From Marinomonas sp. SBI8L (lineage in GTDB: Bacteria; Pseudomonadota; Gammaproteobacteria; Pseudomonadales; Marinomonadaceae): a DNA stretch of 64,000 bases. Where the stretch lies: contig NZ_JSEO01000009.1 in assembly GCF_001624705.1 (NCBI RefSeq), forward strand, positions 158,614 to 222,613, read 5' to 3'. The notes below the pieces were generated by a model. It was given only the letters and a program-made list of their open reading frames with translations, searched no databases and had not been told where the DNA came from. Made by a program: the position numbers and the translations under genes. How positions within the stretch are numbered: position 1 is the first letter of the stretch; the number at the start of each line of letters is the position of its first letter. Shown one piece after another: positions 55,928 through 64,000 of this stretch.

Positions 55928-57157
55928 ATGAGTACCACCTCACTAGATAAAGCTAAGATTAAGATTTTACTGCTAGAAGGCGTGCATCAATCTGCATTGG
56001 ATGCGCTTAATGAAGCAGGTTATACCAATATAGAATTTCATAAAACTGCGTTAGCTGAAGATGAGCTAATCGAAAAAATCGAAGAAGCGCACTTTATTGG
56101 TATTCGTTCCCGTACTCAGTTGAATGAGAAAGTGCTTTCCCACGCGAATAAGCTAATGGCTATTGGTTGTTTCTGCATAGGAACTAACCAAGTTAATTTG
56201 GAAGCAGCGAGCGCGAAAGGTATTGCAGTCTTTAATGCGCCTTTCTCAAATACTCGAAGTGTTGCTGAATTAGTCATAGGCCAACTGATTCTATTATTGC
56301 GCGGCATTCCTGAAAAAAGTGCGGTTTGTCACCGTGGTGGATGGATGAAATCAGCTGTAGGTTCCTACGAAGCTCGCGGTAAACGTCTGGGTATCATAGG
56401 CTACGGTAGCATAGGAACACAGTTGAGTGTTTTAGCTGAGTCACTGGGTATGGAAGTTTACTTCTATGACATTGTGACCAAACTACCTTTGGGTAATGCT
56501 CGCCAAATAAAAAGCCTGAACAAGCTTTTGTCCACCTGTGATGTAATTAGTTTGCATGTGCCAGAAACAGCATCAACCAAGCTTATGATTGGTGCTGAAG
56601 AGATTGCTCGTATGAAAGATGAAGCTATCTTTATGAACGCATCTCGCGGAACCGTTGTAGATCTTGATGCCTTGGCAGCAGCCATGAGAGAAGGGCGCTT
56701 AAACGGTGCCGCAATTGATGTATTCCCTGTTGAGCCTAAAGGTAATGCTGACGAGTTCGTTTCACCTCTTCGTGGTTTGGATAATGTTATCCTGACACCT
56801 CATGTAGGTGGTAGCACAATGGAAGCGCAAGAAAATATCGGTGTTGAAGTAGCTGAAAAGCTAATTAAGTACTCTGATGTAGGTACAACGATTGCGTCTG
56901 TTAACTTCCCTGAAGTTGCTCTACCAGCACAAGATGGCAACCACCGTCTATTGCACATCCATGAGAACCGTCCTGGTATCTTGACTAAGATTAACGGCAT
57001 CTTCTCTGATAACAACATTAACATCACAGGCCAATACCTAAGAACCAGCGAAAACATTGGTTATATGGTGATGGATGTTGATGCTTCAAATAGCGACTTA
57101 GCTTTGGAAAAAGTGAAGGAAGTTGAAGGTACAGTACGCGCACGTATCTTATTCTAG
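55928..57157 (+). CDS. serA: D-3-phosphoglycerate dehydrogenase
   Basis: The 409-residue enzyme catalyses the first step of serine synthesis. It has the NAD-binding motif GKRLGIIGYGSIGTQLSVLAESLGM (about residues 150-174), catalytic His in LTPHVGGSTMEAQENIG, and a C-terminal ACT domain (about 335-409) with HENRPGILTKINGIFSDNNINI that senses serine. The length matches E. coli SerA. The upstream 184-bp gap holds no other gene. Confidence 0.96.
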   Translation: MSTTSLDKAKIKILLLEGVHQSALDALNEAGYTNIEFHKTALAEDELIEKIEEAHFIGIRSRTQLNEKVLSHANKLMAIGCFCIGTNQVNLEAASAKGIAVFNAPFSNTRSVAELVIGQLILLLRGIPEKSAVCHRGGWMKSAVGSYEARGKRLGIIGYGSIGTQLSVLAESLGMEVYFYDIVTKLPLGNARQIKSLNKLLSTCDVISLHVPETASTKLMIGAEEIARMKDEAIFMNASRGTVVDLDALAAAMREGRLNGAAIDVFPVEPKGNADEFVSPLRGLDNVILTPHVGGSTMEAQENIGVEVAEKLIKYSDVGTTIASVNFPEVALPAQDGNHRLLHIHENRPGILTKINGIFSDNNINITGQYLRTSENIGYMVMDVDASNSDLALEKVKEVEGTVRARILF

Positions 57158-57174
57158 CCGTCAGCGTTACCAAT

Positions 57175-57206
57175 AAAAAAGGGCGATCTTATATCGCCCT
57201 TTTTTT
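57175..57206. terminator. Bidirectional terminator after serA
   Basis: A6-GGGCGAT/ATCGCCC-T7 hairpin between serA and the convergent chemotaxis gene. Confidence 0.9.
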
Positions 57207-57220
57207 GTATCTTTGAAAGT

Positions 57221-59182
57221 CTAAATACCTAGGCTGACAGAAATTTCATTGACGCGTTTGGTGATGGTCGCAGAAACCTTACCTAAAAACTGCTCTGACT
57301 CATGAGCCTTATCTTTCACCTGAGACATGGCGTGATTAAGGGACTGCATTTCGGTTTTTTGCTCTGCAGCATAGCGAGTTGCCTTTTGCGCTAATTCAGT
57401 GGATTGCTTAGATTTTTCACTGACTTCAAAAGCTGAATCACCAAGTTGTGCAGTTAGGCTTATCTGGGTGTCACTGGCCGACTCTATTTTGTCTAGAGAC
57501 TGGCTTAAGTTCTGAGTTGAGGAAGTAAGACGGCTTAGAATTGAGGTGATTTCGCCCAAAGAGTCTTGGGTTTTGCTGGATAAAGTGCGTACTTCAGTAG
57601 CAACGACAGCGAAGCCTCTTCCGTGTTCGCCAGCTCGCGCTGCTTCAATTGCAGCATTTAAAGCCAGCAGGTTAGTTTGCTCAGATATGTCTCGAATAGA
57701 GGAGACAATAGAAGAAGCGTCATTGACTGAATCTTCTAAACCATTAAGTGATTGGCGGCTTTGAGTGAGCGTTTGCATCGCTATTTGATTTGCCTGTTTT
57801 AAGCTTTGCGCCTGTTCCACACTGCTTTGCATCGCAAGGCTAGTTTCGCTCGCATACCCTTCTACTTCTTGTGCTCTGACTTCTGCTTTGTTGGCAAGAA
57901 TGTTGACTTGTTCAGTAATACTCGTGGTTTTGCTTAGTTCGTGGTTTGATTCTTGATTAAGCTTGTTGATGTCATCAAAAGCATTGAGGACTTTGTTTAA
58001 GGAGTCGGATATCTTGGCAAGCTCCTTATCCCGTTTTTGTTTTTGTGTCTCAACATAAGCTAGGTATTGATTAAAATAATGCGCAGTTTCTGATAGTTCG
58101 TTTTTCTGCTTGCCAACATTAATAGGCTCTGAGCTTTGCGTCTCAACAAGAGAGGTGACAGCAGATAAAAGGTTCTTAGCGCTTTTAACAACAATACGGG
58201 AAAGGAATAAGTGAGTAAGAGCGCTGACAATCACCATCAAGAGAATAAACAAAGTAAAAGCGAAAATGATTTTTTCTTGAGTTTGCTCTGATTGAGTCGA
58301 AATAGCTTGGGTGCCTAGTTCAAGCTTTGCTTGCAGCCCACTTACTTGAGCGCGTAAATCCGCTTGGGCATTTTGCATATGAGTAATACCGCTAAGGCTG
58401 TTATTCACATCTTTCATGTATCTATTAACCCAAGAGCTAAGCTCAGACTGCATTTCGGTGATCGGACTTTCGCTTTCCTCTTGCTCTTCTTCTGCCCAAC
58501 CCATTAAGGCGCTTAAATCATCCGTTTCTTCTACTTCTTCTTGGCTTGAAAAGTTATTTGGTAACGCAGACATAGCGCTAACCGTTTTGTAAAAGGTGTC
58601 TGCTTCAGAAGCTAAAGCGGCTTTGTTCTTTACTGTATTGGCTTGTAGGAATTGCTCGGTATTATCGCTAAGACTAATAAAGTGCTTTTTAAGTTTTGCA
58701 TCCATTTCTAAAAGCATGACTTTGTCCGACAAACTTAGGTTTGTATGGGGCTGATTAATAAAGTCAGAATAAGTATCGATAGCTTGTGACATTTGGCGCT
58801 GATTGTTGCGTATTAGTGCAAAGGTATCACCTGATAATTTGCCGGCCGCTCGGATATCACCATCTAGTTTTAAACTAATGCTTTCCAAAAGAGGGCTGAT
58901 ATCGGTTTGAATTTGGCTTGGTAACTCAGTTAATTGTTGTTTGATATCTGTATTAATGAGGTTGATCGACTCTTGTAACTTGGTGGCTTCACCAAAGCTT
59001 AAGTAACTTTCAATTTTATCTTTTAGGGACACACTCGCCAGAGTTAATAGTTGGTTATATTGATCTGTCGTTGCCATCGTCTGACGAAATTGCAGGATGC
59101 TCCAAGTGAGAGTTAAGGCAAGTAAACTAGTGATTAAAAGATAGGTGAAAGTCGTAATTTTAGTAACACGAGAAATTGTCAA
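57221..59182 (-). CDS. Methyl-accepting chemotaxis protein
   Basis: The receptor has TM1 (about residues 8-30), a long periplasmic domain of about 270 residues with an acidic stretch [26 protein letters not shown]2 (about 300-325), and a cytoplasmic signalling domain with hairpin tip [39 protein letters not shown] propose the TTG at 59182, preceded by AAGGGTAAG; the frame is open to a TTG at 59278 and also has an ATG at 59218, neither with a ribosome-binding site. The ligand is unknown. It is next to a polyamine-type transporter, divergently. Confidence 0.85.
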   Translation of the reverse strand: MTISRVTKITTFTYLLITSLLALTLTWSILQFRQTMATTDQYNQLLTLASVSLKDKIESYLSFGEATKLQESINLINTDIKQQLTELPSQIQTDISPLLESISLKLDGDIRAAGKLSGDTFALIRNNQRQMSQAIDTYSDFINQPHTNLSLSDKVMLLEMDAKLKKHFISLSDNTEQFLQANTVKNKAALASEADTFYKTVSAMSALPNNFSSQEEVEETDDLSALMGWAEEEQEESESPITEMQSELSSWVNRYMKDVNNSLSGITHMQNAQADLRAQVSGLQAKLELGTQAISTQSEQTQEKIIFAFTLFILLMVIVSALTHLFLSRIVVKSAKNLLSAVTSLVETQSSEPINVGKQKNELSETAHYFNQYLAYVETQKQKRDKELAKISDSLNKVLNAFDDINKLNQESNHELSKTTSITEQVNILANKAEVRAQEVEGYASETSLAMQSSVEQAQSLKQANQIAMQTLTQSRQSLNGLEDSVNDASSIVSSIRDISEQTNLLALNAAIEAARAGEHGRGFAVVATEVRTLSSKTQDSLGEITSILSRLTSSTQNLSQSLDKIESASDTQISLTAQLGDSAFEVSEKSKQSTELAQKATRYAAEQKTEMQSLNHAMSQVKDKAHESEQFLGKVSATITKRVNEISVSLGI

Positions 59183-59278
59183 AATTCTTACCCTTTGTTT
59201 ACGTATGTTACAAAACATTAAGATATTGTGAAGTAATGTATAAAAACTAGATGTCAGTTTTGTTACATTGATCCGCAA

Positions 59279-59600
59279 AATAAGAAGAAGAGTAGAATTT
59301 TTTTAAAATAAAGATTAGTGAAGAGAAATGAACATAAGATCTTCAAAATAGAAGAAAAAATGTCGAATATCGCAAATTCATAAAGGGTTTTTATAACTTC
59401 AATTTATGCTTTTTTTCACTTTTATATCAAAATTGACTTCCAAATTCATCGCAGTGTCATTATCGTGTTGTAGTTTCTTTTATAATTAAATGAATGTTTA
59501 AAGATAAAGAAACGTTCAGTTAATGTTTAAAAGACCTAGATACACAGAATGATTTAAGTCTAATCCCATATTAATAATAAAGATTTAGCGGAGTAAGAAC
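59279..59600. other. Intergenic region, chemotaxis receptor / polyamine-type transporter
   Basis: These 322 bp lie between divergent genes and are AT-rich. A TATAAT at about 59479-59484 may be the transporter -10, but no matching -35 at good spacing is evident. I see no other feature. Confidence 0.35.
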
Positions 59601-60713
59601 ATGACCCTTTCACGTCGTAATTTTGTTAAAAGTGCGACCGCAGCAGGCGCGGTTGCAGCAACACCTTTTAGTATTAGTAAAGCGGTTGCAGCAAATAAGG
59701 AACTACGTATTTATGCGTGGGCCGGCTATATCACAGATGAAATGCTTGCAGACTTTAAAGCAAAAACAGGTATTAATGCTACTTTCACTCCTTATGGTAC
59801 TAATGATGAGTTGATGAACTCATTACGTGCTACCGACGGTACTGGTTTCGACATCATTATGCCGACAGTGGACCGTGTACCTGGTTATGTTGATTTTGAT
59901 CTAGTACAACCACTAGATACGTCTCGTGTTAACTGGGAAGGCTGCCTTGAGAGTGCTGTAAAAGGCTCTGAAGTAGGTGGTATTGTTGATGGTAAACGTT
60001 ACTTTGCACCTTCTGATTGGGGTACAGAGGCGATTGCTTTTAACACAGATTACGCAAAAATTGATCGTAACAATTTAAGCTATGGTGACCTTTGGAAACC
60101 AGAGCATGCTGGTGGTGTTACCGTACGTGGACACTCAGCATTGGTAGGTATTGGTTTATGGCTTGAAAGCATGGGCAAACTACCTTACCCACTACTTGAT
60201 TCTTATAAGAATGAAAAGGCAATGCGTGCTAACTTTGACGTCATCTTGAAAACGGCTACTGAGCACAAAGCAGCAATTGCTCAGTACTGGTCTACAGAAA
60301 ACGAAGCACAAGGTGCATTCCGTACGAATGGCGCCATCATTGGTCAAACTTGGGACAGCACTGCATTCAAACTTAAGCAAGAAGGTGAGCCTATTGCTTA
60401 TGCAGCACCAAAAGAAGGTGCTCTTGCTTGGATGGAAGGCTTTGTTATTCCTAAAAATGCTAACAATGTTGACTCTGCTTACGAATTTATCAACTGGTAC
60501 TACACACCAGAAGCAGGTGCAATGTTCGTAGAATCGACAGGTTATAACTCTACTTCGAAAGGATCTGATGCGCTTCTACCAGAAGCAACTAAACAGTTCT
60601 TCCAAGAGTCTTACACTGAGAAAGAACTGAAAAATCTATGGTGGTGGCCTATCCAAGAACCTTGGTATGTGGCTTTGCGTAACGAATACCAAGATCGTTA
60701 CCTATCTGCATAG
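59601..60713 (+). CDS. Polyamine-type ABC transporter, substrate-binding protein (Tat-dependent)
   Basis: The 370-residue protein begins with a twin-arginine signal (SRRNFVKSA, residues 4-12, followed by AAGAVAATPFSIS), so it is exported folded by the Tat system. The mature part is of the PotD/PotF family: LRIYAWAGYITDEMLADFKAKTGI, FDIIMPTVDRVPGYVDFDLVQPLD, APSDWGTEAIAFN and PKEGALAWMEGFVIPK. Many PotD-type proteins use Sec, and a Tat signal is less common. It is the first of four genes for a complete transporter. Substrate could be putrescine, spermidine or an opine-like compound. Confidence 0.88.
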   Translation: MTLSRRNFVKSATAAGAVAATPFSISKAVAANKELRIYAWAGYITDEMLADFKAKTGINATFTPYGTNDELMNSLRATDGTGFDIIMPTVDRVPGYVDFDLVQPLDTSRVNWEGCLESAVKGSEVGGIVDGKRYFAPSDWGTEAIAFNTDYAKIDRNNLSYGDLWKPEHAGGVTVRGHSALVGIGLWLESMGKLPYPLLDSYKNEKAMRANFDVILKTATEHKAAIAQYWSTENEAQGAFRTNGAIIGQTWDSTAFKLKQEGEPIAYAAPKEGALAWMEGFVIPKNANNVDSAYEFINWYYTPEAGAMFVESTGYNSTSKGSDALLPEATKQFFQESYTEKELKNLWWWPIQEPWYVALRNEYQDRYLSA

Positions 60714-60725
60714 AACCTCCTAAAT

Positions 60726-60765
60726 AAAGCTCCTAGCCCAACATTTGGGGTGGGGGCTTTTTTTG
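60726..60765 (+). terminator. Partial terminator between the binding-protein and ATPase genes
   Basis: A stem of about 15 bp with several wobbles (AAAGCTCCTAGCCCA / TGGGGTGGGGGCTTT) is followed by T7. It lies inside the operon and probably sets higher expression of the binding protein. Confidence 0.7.
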
Positions 60766-60834
60766 TCCCTTATTATTTACCTGCAAAGCTTAATGTTTGT
60801 GGCAGGTTAGCGTATATGAAAGTAGAGAGAAAAA

Positions 60835-61923
60835 ATGGATAGCAGTGTTCACCTAGATAATGTTGTTATGAATTTTGGCGATTTCACTGCCGTTCAGAAA
60901 ACAGATTTAAAAATAGAATCAGGCGAATTTTTTAGTTTTCTTGGTCCATCTGGTTGCGGTAAAACAACCATACTTAACATGATTAGTGGCTTTCTAGATC
61001 CTAGTGAAGGGGATGTTAGAATTGGCGGAAAAGCCATGCGTGGCGTACCTGCTAACAAGCGCCCTACATCAATGATTTTCCAAAACCTTGCTTTGTTTCC
61101 GCTTATGACAGTGGCGGAGAATATCGAGTTTGGTCTTGAGGTGCGTGGCGTATCTAAAGCAGAGCGTAAAAAGACCTCAGATAGATTATTAGAATTAGTT
61201 GCATTAGATGGTAGTGGTACTAAACAAGTATCAGAGCTATCTGGTGGACAAAAGCAGCGTATCGCGATTGCACGTGCTTTAGCAGTAGAGCCTCAAGTTC
61301 TTTTGCTAGATGAGCCATTATCCGCTTTGGACTTAAAACTACGTCAACATATGCGTACTGAGTTAAAAGAAATTCAGCGTAAAACTGGCATTACCTTCAT
61401 CTATATTACTCACGACCAAGGTGAAGCATTAACCATGTCGGATCGAGTGGGTGTTATGTCTGCGGGTAAACTTCAGCAAGTTGCCGACCCAATTACTCTA
61501 TATCGTGAACCTAAAACAGAATTTGTTGCCTCCTTCGTGGGTGAGAACAATGCTATTGCAGGTTCAGTTGAAGGTGTTGAAGGTAATAATGTAACAGTTA
61601 ATTGCGCTGGATTAGGTCTACTAACCGGTCGTGGTATTGGTGCAATTACAAAAGGTCAGCAGGCTAACTTATTTATACGCCCTGAGCTTATCCGTGTGGG
61701 TCAAGCGGCTGATGCTGGCTGTGATGTTAGATTTGAAGCCAATATTACAGAAATTAACTTCGAAGGGTCTTACCTAACACTCAATACACAAATTGGAGCG
61801 CAAAACATTGCCGTTCAAATTGGTGCTGAGCAATATACCGCAGACCTTGTTGCTGGAGCCAAAGTGAAACTGGGCTTTATTAGCCAAGATGCAGTGGTAA
61901 TTGCAAGGGGGGAGAATGTTTAG
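60835..61923 (+). CDS. Polyamine-type ABC transporter, ATP-binding protein
   Basis: The 362-residue PotA/PotG-type ATPase has Walker A GPSGCGKTT (about residues 41-49), signature LSGGQKQRIAIARA, Walker B VLLLDEPLSALD, switch histidine in ITHDQGEA and a C-terminal TOBE domain. The end overlaps the next permease gene by 8 bp. Confidence 0.92.
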   Translation: MDSSVHLDNVVMNFGDFTAVQKTDLKIESGEFFSFLGPSGCGKTTILNMISGFLDPSEGDVRIGGKAMRGVPANKRPTSMIFQNLALFPLMTVAENIEFGLEVRGVSKAERKKTSDRLLELVALDGSGTKQVSELSGGQKQRIAIARALAVEPQVLLLDEPLSALDLKLRQHMRTELKEIQRKTGITFIYITHDQGEALTMSDRVGVMSAGKLQQVADPITLYREPKTEFVASFVGENNAIAGSVEGVEGNNVTVNCAGLGLLTGRGIGAITKGQQANLFIRPELIRVGQAADAGCDVRFEANITEINFEGSYLTLNTQIGAQNIAVQIGAEQYTADLVAGAKVKLGFISQDAVVIARGENV

Positions 61924-62803
61924 CCAATTAAAAGCAAGATTTGGTGGTGGCATGGCGCTGGGTATCCTCGCCATGATTGCCCTATGGTTACTTGTGCTTG
62001 TGATCCTACCTCAGTTCTTAATGGTAGATTACTCTTTTAGACCTAACCTACTTCCTAAAGAAGTGGGCGGACCTAAAGATACTTACTCTCTGATTAACTA
62101 TGAGACCCTGTTTGGTAACCAGATTCACCTAGCCATCTTTGCCAAAACAATTTGGTCGAGTGTTTTGGTTACCTTACTAACCTTATTGGTTAGTTACCCT
62201 TTAGCGTTTTACCTCGCTAAAGTCGCAACACCAAGACAGGCGGCATTATGTATTCTTCTCTTAATTATTCCTTTTTGGATTAATGAGATCCTAAGAACCT
62301 TTTCTTGGTACATCATACTTGCATACAAGGGTCCACTAAATGCATTGCTATTAGCGTTAGGCTTTATCGATAGACCGATTCGATTCTTGTCTGGCGATAC
62401 TGGTGTCATGATAGGTATGGTTTATGCCTATATTCTGTTCATGATCTTCCCTATCTATAATGCGATTGAAAGCTTGGATATGAACCAGATCAAAGCGGCT
62501 AGAAACCTTGGTGCTGGTTGGATAAGAACTCACTACAGAGTCATTATTCCTCACGCCAAGCCTGGTATTGCAACTGGTTGTATCATGACATTTATGTTGG
62601 CGGCGGGTAGTTATGCTGTGCCAGCATTACTTGGCTCACCTGGTAGTCGTTGGTTTACTCAGATAATTTATAACTGGTTCTTCGAAGGCGGTAACTGGAA
62701 CCAAGGTGCAGCATATGCCTTCTTGCTATTAATTATCTGTATCGGTTTCATTGCATTAGTGATGCGTGTCTTTAAAGTTGGTCTAGGAGATATCGCACGA
62801 TGA
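61916..62803 (+). CDS. Polyamine-type ABC transporter, permease PotB/PotH-like
   Basis: The 295-residue permease has about six membrane helices and the EAA loop NQIKAARNLGAGWIRTHYRVIIPHAKPG. The start I chose, ATG at 61916, follows GGGGGGAG; the frame is open further upstream to 61901. It overlaps the ATPase stop and ends with ATGA shared with the next gene. Confidence 0.9.
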   Translation: MFSQLKARFGGGMALGILAMIALWLLVLVILPQFLMVDYSFRPNLLPKEVGGPKDTYSLINYETLFGNQIHLAIFAKTIWSSVLVTLLTLLVSYPLAFYLAKVATPRQAALCILLLIIPFWINEILRTFSWYIILAYKGPLNALLLALGFIDRPIRFLSGDTGVMIGMVYAYILFMIFPIYNAIESLDMNQIKAARNLGAGWIRTHYRVIIPHAKPGIATGCIMTFMLAAGSYAVPALLGSPGSRWFTQIIYNWFFEGGNWNQGAAYAFLLLIICIGFIALVMRVFKVGLGDIAR

Positions 62804-63618
62804 AATCCGAAACTATTTTACGCTGGGGAATTCGCTTCTATATAGGTGTGTTTTTCACTTACTTATTTATCCCTCTCATTATCATGGGGGCAGCTACTTT
62901 CAATGACAGTCGTTTTCCAACGGTTTCTCCTTGGAAGGGGGCTACGTTAAAGTGGTTTGAAGCCTTGGCTCAAGATGGTGCCATGTGGCAAGCCCTTTGG
63001 ACGAGTATCATAGTTGCAGCGGGAGTTCTTGTTGTCGCTGTGCCGATTGGTATTTGCTGTGCTTTATTCTTGTCTACTTATCACGGAAAGGGAAAAACCT
63101 TTCTTTACTCCTTGATGATGTCTCCTCTTTTAACACCTGGTGTTATCGTAGGTATCTCAACACTTATTTTCTGGAAAGGAATGGGTGTGAGTGGTGGGGT
63201 GATGCTGACAGTCATTGCACAAACAACCTTTATCGCTGCCTATGTCATGTTAATGGTGCTTGCGAGGTTACAGCGTTTTGATAGAACGCTTGAGAATGCT
63301 GCTTTAAGTTTAGGTGCAAACCAATGGCAAACTTTCCGCCGTATTCTTTTGCCTTATTTAAAGCCAGCCATTATCTCTGCTGCCGCAATTGCTTTCTTAC
63401 AGTCGTTTGAAAACTACAATACGACCTTGTTTGTGAAAGGCTATGATACAACCTTAACGGTTTATATCGCTTCTAAAGTAAGAACCGGTCTAACTCCTGC
63501 AGTTAATGCCTTGGGTCTTATCATGATTTTAACCACAATCGCGATTGCGGTAATTTACGAACTTAAGCGTCGTAAAGAAGCTGCACAAGCGGCTAAGTTG
63601 GTGTCGGCTGAAGACTAG
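62800..63618 (+). CDS. Polyamine-type ABC transporter, permease PotC/PotI-like
   Basis: The 272-residue permease has about six membrane helices and EAA loop ENAALSLGANQWQTFRRILLPYLKPAIIS (about residues 166-194). It overlaps the previous gene by 4 bp. The four genes form a complete binding-protein-dependent importer, typically for putrescine or spermidine; substrate is not proven. Confidence 0.9.
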   Translation: MKSETILRWGIRFYIGVFFTYLFIPLIIMGAATFNDSRFPTVSPWKGATLKWFEALAQDGAMWQALWTSIIVAAGVLVVAVPIGICCALFLSTYHGKGKTFLYSLMMSPLLTPGVIVGISTLIFWKGMGVSGGVMLTVIAQTTFIAAYVMLMVLARLQRFDRTLENAALSLGANQWQTFRRILLPYLKPAIISAAAIAFLQSFENYNTTLFVKGYDTTLTVYIASKVRTGLTPAVNALGLIMILTTIAIAVIYELKRRKEAAQAAKLVSAED

Positions 63619-63645
63619 TTAGCTAGGTATTTAGAAATAAACTTT

Positions 63646-63692
63646 AAAAAAGCGAGTTTTGCGAATAGATGGAAGCAAAACTCGCTTTTTTT
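63646..63692 (+). terminator. Terminator after the polyamine-type transporter operon
   Basis: AAAAAGCGAGTTTTGC and its complement form a 16-bp stem around a 12-nt loop, followed by a T-tract. Confidence 0.9.
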
Positions 63693-63774
63693 GTATAAAA
63701 ACTGGCCAAATCTGAAACCCCTGCTAGGCTATTCATCACTTTTGAGATTAATTGATAAATATTCGAGAAAGTAC

Positions 63775-63802
63775 TTGCCATAAAAAATGAGATGCGTATT
63801 AT
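63775..63802 (+). promoter_or_regulatory. rRNA operon promoter
   Basis: TTGCCA (63775-63780) and TATTAT (63797-63802) are separated by 16 bp. The -10 lies within an inverted repeat GATGCGTAT/ATACGCATC (63791-63809). Upstream sequence is AT-rich, as for UP elements. Confidence 0.75.
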
Positions 63803-64000
63803 ACGCATCCACTGACACGGGGTAGCAAAAAAAGCTTACACCGACAGCTTACCAAGTAAGCGACTACAAACAGAACATTGTTTAGTAAGTCAGACGCTCT
63901 TTAAAATAGTTAATCAGATAATTTGTGTGGGCACTCGCTAGAGACTTCAGCAAGTTGTTCGAGTTGTTAATTGTTTATTCAATTGATGTTCGAATGACTA
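63803..64000 (+). promoter_or_regulatory. 16S rRNA leader with boxB-like hairpin and boxA
   Basis: The leader contains a hairpin GCTTAC-CAA-GTAAGC (63847-63861) and boxA-like GCTCTTTAAAA (63896-63906), elements of the rrn antitermination system. The sequence TAGTTAATCAGATAATTTGTGTGGGCACTCGC that follows is typical of gammaproteobacterial 16S leaders. The 16S gene itself starts beyond the window. Confidence 0.8.

Noticed and set aside
1-64000. CRISPR arrays, insertion sequences or prophage
   Set aside because: No regular short repeats, transposase, integrase or phage structural genes are visible.

Overview
The window looks like the chromosome of a marine gammaproteobacterium of the Oceanospirillales type; Marinomonas or a close relative is my best guess. 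The base composition is AT-leaning. Two gene blocks, metX-metW-DUF4426-rdgB-hemW and rsmD-M16-ftsY-ftsE-ftsX-rpoH, follow an order known from Pseudomonas and its relatives. The genus is inferred from recalled protein similarity and gene order, not from a search. I see no insertion sequence, prophage or CRISPR array.

Layout. (1) 1-5554: a dicarboxylate/amino-acid symporter (cut by the window edge) and aspA lie downstream of a two-component system made of a sensor kinase with a periplasmic solute-binding domain and an NtrC-family regulator. A good sigma-54 promoter and two tandem perfect palindromes lie between them, so the block reads as a closed amino-acid sensing circuit. (2) 5706-8628: a small membrane protein of unknown function and an EnvZ/OmpR-like pair. 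(3) 8838-17909: an alpha-glucoside (probably sucrose) cassette with fructokinase, AglEFGK ABC transporter, a GH13 alpha-glucosidase and a LacI-type regulator. (4) 17993-24646: aldehyde dehydrogenase with a divergent AraC regulator, a patatin, a TMEM165/GDT1-family protein behind a yybP-ykoY-type riboswitch, an outer-membrane protein and hemW. (5) 24652-36161: rdgB, DUF4426, metW, metX, a PepSY/DUF2946 pair, rsmD, an M16-like protein, ftsY-ftsE-ftsX and rpoH. (6) 36241-42471: tonB-like gene, gshB, an OmpA/TolC pair, rsmE and metK. (7) 42846-48429: tkt, epd, pgk and fba, central carbon metabolism. (8) 48506-49265: two tRNA-Leu genes in a tandem duplication, each followed by a decayed tRNA copy. 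(9) 49512-53852: a LuxP-like binding protein, a LuxQ-like membrane protein and mtnN in one apparent operon. (10) 53961-63618: trmA, a low-complexity protein, serA, a chemotaxis receptor and a polyamine-type ABC transporter. (11) 63619-64000: promoter and leader of an rRNA operon whose 16S gene starts beyond the window.

The most unusual item is the luxP-like/luxQ-like/mtnN operon. The LuxQ-like protein keeps the periplasmic sensor, PAS and two receiver-like folds but appears to have lost the phosphorylatable histidine, the ATP-binding motifs and the receiver acidic residues. It sits directly upstream of the nucleosidase gene that supplies the autoinducer-2 precursor. The second is the metK leader, which can fold into a 12-bp terminator or an overlapping antiterminator, i.e. 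a transcription attenuator of unknown ligand. Methionine/SAM metabolism recurs in the window (metX, metW, metK, mtnN and several SAM-dependent methyltransferases).
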